64,000 bases of DNA from Hevea brasiliensis. Lineage: Eukaryota; Streptophyta; Magnoliopsida; Malpighiales; Euphorbiaceae. Below the pieces are notes generated by a model, which had not been told where the DNA came from, did no database searches, and was given only the letters and a program-made list of their open reading frames with translations. Shown piece by piece: positions 12,581 through 21,994 of the stretch (its first letter is position 1; every line of letters begins with the position of its first letter). The position numbers and the translations under genes are program-made. Location: assembly GCF_030052815.1 (NCBI RefSeq), contig NC_079503.1, forward strand, positions 56,090,735 through 56,154,734, in the 5' to 3' direction.

Positions 12581-12585
12581 GTATC

Positions 12586-13170
12586 ATAGAAGCATGCTTG
12601 GCACTATAAAAAACCAAAAGCCCCTCCTCTCCAAATAAAATCAGTAGAACAAACTTAGTATACTTGGTATTTTATGCATAAATGCTATCCTCATATTGGT
12701 ATTCTCTAAAAACCTTTCATTGATAACCAAGTCATTATCCCTTTAGCCCCATTACAACCCTTTTAAAGACCTTTTAATATTTTGAAAAGTGTATGCTACA
12801 TTAGTGGAGATAGAAAATTGAGACATGCCTATGGAGTTGAAATTGAGTCACTTCATCACAATTATCCACAATAAAGAAAAATTTAGGGGATTAAGTGTTT
12901 CTCAAGTCTATCCTAATAAAATAGGTTATTTGTGACTTATTAATGGCCTTATGAAGAGGAATAATCAGTTGAAACACTATAAAGGGGGCAAGGTTCTAGC
13001 AGACAACTATTAAGGTCTTTATGCCTTGAAAGTGAGAATTTGGTATGAAGGTTGAAGAGTATTCAATTATGCATTAGTTGAGTTTTTGGTTATGTTTCTA
13101 AGTACCCAATAAGTTTTTAAAAAGTTTTGTTTTGCTTGAGGAAAAGCAAAGGTCTAAGTTTGGGGGTATT
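12586..13170 (+). other. Element X 3' non-coding region with polypurine tract
   Basis: AT-rich, no gene. It ends in GTCTAAGTTTGGGGGTATT (13152-13170) immediately before the 3' LTR, a clear polypurine tract position. Confidence 0.65.
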
Positions 13171-14568
13171 TAATAAAGTCAAATTATGTAGATATTTAAG
13201 GTTAACATTCATTGCATTTTGTTGGCATTTAGTCTCCTTTCATGCTTATTTTTATGTGTTTTTAGTATTATTTTAGAAAATATGTTAATCCAACTCAATT
13301 CATTGATTTTTATATTTCATCAAGTGTTTTTATGTATTTCTAGAATCAAAGATGAGTTTAGAAGAGATTTGGAGGTCAAAACATGAAGAATATAGGGCCC
13401 AAAGCATTACACGGCCTGTTTAAACAATCTTGTGTACTTTCCTGCACCCGTGTAACCTTTTGGATGAAAGAACACTAAAACATTGAAGCAGCAAAAATTT
13501 ACATGGGGTGGGGTGTGTAACACTACACTGCCAGTGTAAAGTGTTCTGACAGCAATTCTGACTCGACTTGTCTTGCTTCCAACCTGACCCGGATGGACTT
13601 CTAAGGCTTCTTGGACTCCGAAATTAGGGTTTTTACACCAGATATAAATATAACATGTCAAGAGTTGAGAGAGGGGAGAAGAATTTACATTCAAGAATGC
13701 ACATCAACTTTAAGAAAGGCAAAGGAGAAACAAGATCTACAAGATTGCTAGAATGAATTTTCAACTAAAGTTCCAAAAGTCCAAGGTTGCGATTGTCCAT
13801 CTCGGTTCTTCCATTTTTTTTTTCTTCTCATGTTTTCTTTTTTATTATTTTATAAACTTTATTTTAAAACTCACCATGTGTGAGTAGTCTCTTTATTCTA
13901 GGGTTAGGAATGTAGTACTCTCAATTTAATTATGGATCTAATTTGATTATTTAATATATTGAAGGTTTTATTCTTTGATTCAATATTTTGTGTTCTTAAT
14001 GCATACTATGTATTGGCACCCACCTAGCTATGAAATAAGATACTAATTGAAGAACTGAAAGGTAAAGATTACTATTAGAAAATCAGGATTTTGAACCTAG
14101 AAAATCTGGCCTAGAGATAGGCTAAAGACCTTTGTGGACTTCCAAAATTAATAAAAAATCTTAAATGATTTTAATTAATTTAATCACTACGAAAGTAGGG
14201 TTTAGGCTAATTAAAATACACCTTGAGTGCCTTGAGAGAGGACTTAAGATAACTTAGGATTAATTTCTATTAAAGCAATAATCTCCCATTTATTGAATGA
14301 ATTAGATTGATTTTATAATTGATTGAAGTATGAACCCCCAACTCTAGAATGCCTTTATCCATTAATATTCAAGTTTAGTTAATTGTTTTAGATTTTATTT
14401 CTTTTAATTTAGATTTAATTACTATTTATATACAATTCGATCGTCTAGATAATTAAAATTACTATAGTTTGGTACTCAACACAGTCCTTATGGGAACGAT
14501 ACTTTACTCATTACTTTATTACTTGTTAGTGATGTGTGCACTTGCGGTGGTTGTAAAATCAGCAAACA
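13171..14568 (+). mobile_element. Element X 3' LTR
   Basis: Begins TAATAAAGTC (the first dinucleotide is decayed from TG) and ends AGCAAACA, followed by AAATG, the presumed target duplication. Collinear with the 5' LTR and one base shorter. The reverse-strand frame at 13407-13694 is noise. Confidence 0.85.
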
Positions 14569-14573
14569 AAATG

Positions 14574-14846
14574 TCCTAACATGGAAAAGATGGCCCCATA
14601 ATAGCAAATAGGATCAGGTAGTGTGGCTCAACAAGTGACAAGGCAAGTTCCTATGGTTCCTTCTTAAGGAAGAGGACAAGGAGAGGAAGAGGGGCTTCTT
14701 CCTGCCATTAACAGGTTCTCGAGGAAGGGGTTTTATAGCACTAGCTCAAATCTTCACCATGACATAGCAAGAAGCAAACACCTCCAGTACAGTGATGTTA
14801 GGTAATATTCATATAGGAAGCTTCAATGTGTATGTTTTGATTAATC
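14574..14846 (+). pseudogene. gypsy gag C-terminus and start of protease, element AB (continues after a solo LTR)
   Basis: Continues the zinc knuckle cut at 8142; the first codons read CPNMEKMA when the AAATG copy is included. A Gln/Gly/Arg-rich linker with stops follows (GSGSVAQQVTRQVPMVPS), then the protease start (MLGNIHIGSFNVYVLIN) near 14790-14846. The K LTR splits the protease right at the active-site segment. The reading resumes at 16615 with LGVSHFLI, where related copies have DPGSTHSY, so the catalytic Asp has also mutated to Asn. Confidence 0.75.
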
Positions 14847-16614
14847 TGAAGGAGCGGAAGCATGAAAAATATTAGTTTAGAACATTGAATTCAAAAATTT
14901 TCTTCTAAGGTCTCATGCATCATGCAAGATTCATTATTTACCTAATTGATTTCAATGTTAAACAGCATATTAAAACACTTTTAATATGTTTTTGGATCTA
15001 TATTTGCCTTTTAATATTTTAGAATTAACAGATTAATTCATTAGAACCCCATATTAAATCAAGAACATGTGCACTAACCTTTTGATGCACTGTAGTTATG
15101 TTTGGCACCTTTGGGATGTACCTAGGACACCAGATGTTGTCCCTTTAGCTTGTCCACACTAAGATCACCAATGGTAGCCCCTTGAATTGCTTCTCAAGCC
15201 TTTTCAATCAATTAGAAATTAAGGTTTTGCCTTTAGAGATGTTGTAGATATATATTGGACACTAGAAACGGTTTCTAGCAATTTTAATTCAAGAGAATGT
15301 TGACAATTCTCTTTGAATTGATGAGAGATGAAGAAAAAGAGAGAAGAGAGCTTCTTTGGGTGGCGGCACATATGAAAGAATAGCAGATTGCATTTTGTTC
15401 TTTCATCCTTTCCCTTACATAGCTAGGTCATCACTTAAAACCCTAGCCACATGTCCTCTTCTGATTGGGTCTTAGTTTAATTGACCCAATCACATTGTGC
15501 CAAGTGTCAAACTTAGATTTAATCTTGACTTTGATCATCTTACATGATTAAAAGACAAATGGCAAGCTTATGTGTAGTGCCATGTGTCACCATCTCATGG
15601 TGCCACATGTTACCTTGTGAAATGACCAAAATACCCTTGTGTCTTAATTTTGAGTCCTCAACCCAAAATACTTATTTCTCTTCTTCTAATCAATTTATAT
15701 CAAATATAAATTAATTAATTAACCTCTATGAATTAATTTCTCATAATTAAATTCATATTTAAACACTTTAAATATATATTTAACTTATACTATACATCCA
15801 ATAACCTAAATTTGGTTTCAAGCCATGCTAGAGACTTTGCAATTTAATTGCAAACCAAACCTATTTAATTAATCAATTAAACTTTTTAACTAATTAATTA
15901 AATCACATTTAACTTGGTGATTACTTGTGTATGTGTGTGACTCACTAGGCTCATCACTAATTGGTAATGAGATATGATATCAACTCTTAATATCATCAGA
16001 ACTCTTTCTTACCATAAATGATTTCTGTAAATCATTTTATGCACCTCATTACCAATTAGTAATAAGGTTTGATATGGTAATACACTTATACACTTATACA
16101 TAGTACAGGTATGAAAGCAGCATCAAACTCAAACCACCTATATACAAGATAACTATGCTATCTTAGGTCGAAAGATTATATGCAATAATATGATTTATGA
16201 CAATGCATTGACAAGAATAAACTCCATGTGCTTGTCATAAATGTCACTAGTTCGGCCTGCTTATCATGCATAAGTGCCTATCATGTTTTTTATATGGCAT
16301 GAGACTCACCATTCCATCTTATTTATATCTCATATAAATACATTGGGAATAAACATGAATACAATCTTTCTGGATAAGTCATGTCCTGTGTGAAGTATCC
16401 TCGATTGTGAACAAATTTATGATACTTTGCGCTAGAAATACTATCACTCATATTCTTAATAACTTAAGAATAGAATTTCTAACAAAATATCAATGGACCT
16501 TTTCTATTACACATAAATATATTATATAAACGGAAAAGTGAAAATGCCTTTTTATTAATAAAACATGTACAAGATGCATACTGAAATGATATGCTCTAGG
16601 GCATACTACTAACA
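14847..16614 (-). mobile_element. Family K solo LTR, copy 2 (1768 bp), in the AB protease
   Basis: On the plus strand it runs TGAAGGAGCGG to ATACTACTAACA, flanked on both sides by TAATC (14842-14846 and 16615-16619), a perfect 5-bp target duplication. No internal region remains, so it is a solo LTR left by LTR-LTR recombination. Compared with copies 1 and 3 it lacks about 340 bp internally, near 16050-16090. Its presence splits the host protease frame exactly at the active site. Confidence 0.9.
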
Positions 16615-19560
16615 TAATCTAGGTGTTTCACATTTTCTTATTACCCCTGATACAATCTAAAGGATAGAATTAATGGTTTCAAGGCTTGAGTTTTCATTGA
16701 TGGTTAATGGACCCAACTGTGACTCTTTGGTAATAGAGATGAGCTATTACTCCTGTCCAGTTATGGTTGAGGACAGATGCCTTCTAGCTGACCTTGTGAT
16801 TCTAATGTTGACTAATTTTGGCATCATTCTAGAGATGGATTAGCTCTTAGCTTATTATGCTACCTTAGACTATAAGAACAAGGTAGTGAAGTTTATGGGA
16901 CAAGATAGGTCAAAAGTAGTGTTTTAAAGAGATTAAGTGCCAACTATGAAGGGAGTGATTTCTGCTATGCAAGCTAGAAAGATGCTTAGAAAAGGATATA
17001 AAAGGTTTACAGCTCATGTCAAGTAAGTTATTGTGAACAAAGGCGGACCAAGGTTAGTTCCAATGGTGAGGGAGTTCTCAGATGTTTTTCCAAAGGAACT
17101 ACTTGGGTTGTCACCTAAAAGGGAAATAGATTTTGAGATTAATCTAGTACCTGGTATTAGACCTATATCTTTCCCTCCTTATAAAATGGCCAATGCATAA
17201 CTAAATGAGTTAAAGGAACAGTTGTAGGATCTAATAGACAAGGGGTTCATCAAACTAAATACCTTTCCTTGGGGTGCTCCAGTGTTGTTTATAAAGAAAA
17301 AGGATGGTTCCCTAAGGTTGTGCATAGATTATAGACAGTTGAACAAAGTAACCACAAAGAACAAGTACGCTTTGCCTCATATTAATGATTTATTTGATCA
17401 ACTAGCAGGAGCTAACTGTTTTGCTAAGATAAATTAAGGTTCGGATATCACTAGTTGAGAATCAAAGAGACAGACATCCCAAAGATTGCTTTTTGGACTA
17501 GATATGGGCACTATGAGTTTCTAGTAATGCTGTTTGGGTTAACAATGGCCTAGTTGCATTCATGGATCTCATGAATAGGGTATTCAAGCCTTTTCTAGAT
17601 TTTTTATGATCATCTTAATTGATGACATATTAGTGCATTCCAGAAGTCTAAAAAAGCATGCACAGCATTTAAGAGTGGTTCTCTAGACTCTAAGAAAGCA
17701 TTGGTTGTATGCCAAGTTTTCAAAGTGTAAGTTCTAATTGAAAACTATATCTTTCTTGGGGTATGTAGTGTTAGAAAATGGTGTTGAAGTAGACCCTAGG
17801 AAAGTTGAAGCAATGGCAGATTGGCCAAGGCCAACCACGGTGAAAAAGAACAAAAGCTTCCTAAGCTTGGTTGGATATTAGAAGAGATTTGTACCTAATC
17901 TCTCAAAGATAGATATGCCAATGACTAGGTTAACTCAGAAGAACAAGAAGTTTGAATGGACAGACTAGGGTGAAGAAAGTTTTCAAAAGTTAAAGGAATG
18001 TTTGGTTACAGTGCCAATTTTGGCCTTACCTTTGGGCAATGAAGATTTCACAGCATACTGCGATGCCTCCAAGGTGAGTTTAGGGTGTGTTCTCATGCAG
18101 AATGGTAAGGTAATAGCTCATGCTTTGAGGCAGTCAAAAAAGTATAAAGCTAACTATCCCACCCATGATATAGAAATAATAGCTATAGTTTTTACCCTTA
18201 AGATATGGAGACATTATTTTTATGGGGCAAAGTGTGAAATTTTCACAGACCACAAAAGTCTCCAATACATCTTCATTCAGAAGGAATTGAATCTCAGGCA
18301 AAGAAGGTGGGTAGAATTGTTTAGTGATTATGATTGTACTATTTAGTATCACCTGGCTAAGGCAAATATAGTTACAGATGCCCTTAGCTGGAAATCATTT
18401 AGCTATTTGGCTCATATATCAATGAAAATATGACCCATCTTGAAAAGAGTTCCACGAATTATTAGGTGAAGGGTTACAATTGGATTATCAACTAGAGGTG
18501 CATGGATAGCACATATGAAAGTAGCACCAGTATACTTGAGACAAATGGCAAAGAAATAGCATGAAGATCCGTAACTAGTAAAGATAGCAGAACTAGTCCA
18601 AAAGGGTAAGAACTGTGAGTTCTGATTTGATGAAAAAGGAGTTTTGAGATATGGCAGCAAATTATGCATACCAGATGATATATGACTCAAGGGAGACATT
18701 ATGAGAGAAACTCATAATGCTATGTATAACGTATATTTCAAGATCACCAAAATGTATCAAGATCTGAAGAAACTCATAATGCTAGGTTGGATTTCAGCAC
18801 AGCTTTTCATCCTTAAATCTACGGATAGTCAAAAGGAATCATATTGACTCTGGAGGATATGCTAAGAATATGTGTACTTGACTTTAGAAGATCATGGAAG
18901 AAGTATCTTCCTCTAGTTGAGTTTCCATAAAACAATAGCTATCACTCTAGTATTATTATGTCACCACACAAAGCTCTGTATGGGAAGAAATGCAGGTCTC
19001 CTGTATGTTGGGAAGAAGTTGGTGAATAAGCTTTAGTAGGCACTAAGTTGGTAGAAATCACCAATCAAGCAATGCCTTTGATTAAGGCGAGGTTAAGGAT
19101 AGCATCAAGTAAATAAAAAAGTTATGTAGGTCTTTATAAAAAAGAAGCAGTTTTCCAAGAAGGGGATATGGTGCTTCTAAAGGTATCTCTAATGAAAGGT
19201 GTTATCCAATTTGGAAGAAGGGTAAGCTAGCAACAAGGTATATAGGACCATATGAAGTACTACAAAAGGTCGAGAATGTATCTTACAAGCTAGCTTTATA
19301 ACCAGAAATAGAGAGGATCCATTCAGTTTTTCATGTTTCTATGCTACAAAAGTTTGTGTCAAATCCAAACAAGGTTATAAGTGAACTGAACATGGAAATT
19401 TCAAAAGATCTTCTTATGTCAAACAACCCATCTAGATTATAGACACGCAGATCAAGAGGCTGAGAAATAGAGAGATACCAATGGTAAAAGTCCTATGGAA
19501 TCACCACAGTATGGAAGAATGCACGTGGGAGACTCATGACTTCATGGTACAACAGTATCC
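16615..19560 (+). pseudogene. gypsy chromovirus pol remnant: protease, RT, RNase H, deleted integrase, chromodomain-like tail
   Basis: Protease end near 16830-16880 (a decayed ILGMDWL site). RT about 17090-17770, with [18 protein letters not shown] and a catalytic block ILIDDILVHS near 17610. RNase H lies at 18002-18346 ([50 protein letters not shown]), the cleanest domain. In the integrase the zinc-finger start (MYQDLKK) jumps at about 18768-18785 straight to the last part of the core, losing two of the three catalytic acidic residues. The C-terminal domain (IHSVFHVSMLQK) and a chromodomain-like end (LRNREIPMVKVLW) follow. More than ten in-frame stops make it non-functional. Confidence 0.9.
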
Positions 19561-19650
19561 CTTCTTGTTATAGGTATGTTTCTATTTTGTTTTAACAAAT
19601 GAGGGTGAATATATCTTGGTGGGGGGGGGGGGGTGCGCAGGCGAGAAGAA
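19561..19650 (+). promoter_or_regulatory. Expanded polypurine tract (13-G run) before the AB 3' LTR
   Basis: A run of 13 G at 19621-19633 followed by GCGAGAAGAA directly precedes TGTAACATCC. The position is that of the plus-strand primer tract. The homopolymer looks like slippage expansion of a GGGG core such as that at 4556-4563. Confidence 0.65.
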
Positions 19651-21736
19651 TGTAACATCCACCATTTTTCGATATCAAAATTCCTGTAATTGATGGAAAA
19701 TTTTTAGTGAAACTTAGGATTTCACTAACGGAAGAAATTGGTAAGTGTTTTTATGTGTTACTTATGTTATGTCATAAAGTTTTAAGTATTTACTATTGCA
19801 AGTGAAGAGCAAAGGTTCTTTTTGGACAGTATTGTTTTCAGTAGCCAAAAGTATTCAACCGTGGGTATAAAAGGCTTAAATGGTCTGTTTCCTTAAAAGA
19901 AAACTCAAATTTTCTCTTCTTTCTCTCCTAACCTTTTTCCTTACTGTTACATGCAGTTGAGTTTTCAATAAAATTTTCTCAAAAATATTTATTCTTTTCA
20001 TTAAACATTAATTGATGATCAATAGTTGATGTTTTAAATCTATAAGGAGTGAATTGTGTTTTTTCTAAATGATGGAATTAAAGCTTCAAGGAAGGTAAGT
20101 CCTTGTATGCATGTAAAATTTTTTCTAGATGTTTTACACTTCTAATTTAATGTAATGTTCCTTTGTTTTGGGTTTTGGAGAAAAGTTGAATTTCTTATAA
20201 ATTTAAATGAGATTTTTTTTATGCATGTTTTGACTATGGGTTTTCTTGGAAATGATAAAGAGAGTTAAATATCATGAGTAAGTTAGAATTTTTTAAAGTT
20301 TGAGTTGTTGTTTGAGACGACAAGTTTTGAGGTGTTTTCTCTTTTGTTGTAAATTGGAGGAAGATTTTGAAAATTCTTAGGCTTGATTGAATTGTTGGAT
20401 GCATGTAGCATCTTCGTTGGTTTTTGAGTTATTGGATGAGTTAGGCATAGGTTAGTATGAGTTAGGCATATGTTTTGGAGTTGTAAAGTTTCTGCAATTC
20501 GAATTGGGAATTCTAGAAATTCTCAAGTTTGACTGTCGAAAACCATTATTTTGATGGCCAAAATAACTACTGCCTAAAAAGGGCATTTAAGGTGTAGGAC
20601 TTTGGTAGTCAAAGTTGCTTTTTCCTGCCTTATTTCTCTTTTTGTTTTAAGGCTCCAAAACTTAAATTTAGACACCAAAGAGAAATAGAATATGTTGTTT
20701 GATGCATGTATAGAGTTATAGAGATCTGGATAGCTCATTAGGGTCCGTCTTTTATAGGATTAAACATGAGGAATCTAAAAAGCTATAGTTAAGGAATAGC
20801 TACCATTCGTGTTTACATTTTTTATAGACTGCAAGAGATGAGTAATACTAAACTAAAGAATACTGATCTCTTAATTAATTATAATGAGACTTATGACCAT
20901 TCCCATGCATTATTTTATGATATTATTAAGTTGTATGTATCTAGAACATGAATATGCTACATGCTTGCATAATTATTGTTGATGCTCAATATGTGTTAGA
21001 TGACCCACTGATTTACCTTATGATATGGATATATTATATGTTATGATCATGCATGATGTGATGTGGTAAGACCAAGTGAGACCTAATAAGTCCCTGGCTC
21101 ACTATTTATGATAAAGAAAGACCAGGAAGCTTCTTTATAAGCCGGGAAAATTGGTTATATTATGTAATAAGAGAAAGTCTTGAGGAGCATCTTTATAAGC
21201 TAGGCACTTTGGTTATAGGGAAATCACTTGTGACAAATCTATCTCATGTGAATTGTTTGTATCATGCAAACTCATGTAATTGGTGCATTACATATGTATG
21301 AAGTGAAAATTATGATCAATAAAATTGGTTGGTTTACTCACTAAGCTTCCTCAAGCTTACCCCTTTCCCTTAACCACAGGTGAAGTACTGGAAAAGCTAG
21401 CAAGTGGCAAAGGTCTAGCAAGTACATTGTATGACTTAAGTTTGTATAGTGGACATGTAATTTATAAGTTTTTAGATACTATGTTGGGTTTCATTAGATT
21501 GTTAGTATGTAATATGCAAGAATACTATGTATGTTTGCCTTAATCCATGAGCATTTCTTTTAATTATGAATGAATTAATGGACGCTAAAGTGTAATTGCT
21601 TATGACCCACTTTGTATTCTGGGTTTATAGGTTATAAATGAATGTTTTTAACAGGTTTAGGTTTGTTACAGGTTTCAACAATATTATGCTAACCCATTCC
21701 CTAGCACCAATAATGGCCCCTAGTTGGGTCATTATA
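19651..21736 (+). mobile_element. AB-family LTR, right copy (2086 bp)
   Basis: Starts TGTAACATCCACC and ends TTGGGTCATTATA, with the final CA decayed to TA. Collinear with 4571-6998 but about 340 bp shorter. No gene; the frame at 21325-21543 is not conserved in the left LTR. Confidence 0.83.
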
Positions 21737-21994
21737 GGCACTATGATGGGAATGATCTAGTATATACTCCACGACGGAGCGTGAGATCCTCAAGGTTCCC
21801 CAAGGGGAATGATCTGGTGTATACTTTGAAGACAGGATGCCTATAAGGGAGGGGAATTAGGTAAAGCAATTTTGTATCTCTGGAGATGTGACACATCAAG
21901 GAGATGGATTTAACATGGCATACGAGGGCCCAATAACTAGGTCCAAGAGCAAGATTATTACTTTGCTTGCTCATGTCCAAGAATAAAGGCATTA
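21737..21994. other. Unassigned 258-bp segment between two LTRs
   Basis: This piece lies between the end of the AB LTR and the start of LTR F and resembles nothing else in the window. It is slightly richer in GC than its surroundings and has two near-copies of GGGAATGATCTRGTRTATAC (21748-21767 and 21805-21824). It may be old target DNA or a fragment of an unknown element. No convincing gene; the reverse frame at 21741-21992 starts and ends with it. Confidence 0.5.

Larger units (their letters stand above)
8143..14568 (+). mobile_element. Element X: gag-only, non-autonomous LTR retrotransposon (Tat/Athila-like)
   Basis: LTRs of near-equal length (8143-9541, 1399 bp; 13171-14568, 1398 bp) enclose a gag-like frame, a second open region of unknown function, a long non-coding stretch and a polypurine tract. 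No protease, RT or integrase similarity is visible, so it would need proteins in trans. The flanks GAATG (8138-8142) and AAATG (14569-14573) differ at one base and look like a target duplication. Removing X rejoins the host gag knuckle. The tract TTTGGGGGTATT and the GAGGACAATGT block at 10927-10937 are features I associate with Tat/Athila-lineage gypsy elements. A TRIM pair is nested inside. Confidence 0.82.
4571..21736 (+). mobile_element. Composite chromovirus AB: LTR - gag - pol - LTR, with two insertions
   Basis: Two related LTRs (4571-6998 and 19651-21736) enclose gag (6999-8142, resuming at 14574), protease (split near 14846/16615), RT, RNase H and a deleted integrase, all on the plus strand. 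Removing insert X (8143-14568) and the K solo LTR (14847-16614) restores collinearity of gag and protease, so both entered later. All reading frames are broken. The left LTR also follows a second copy's pol (2437-4570), giving a pol-LTR-gag-pol-LTR tandem. Confidence 0.85.
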
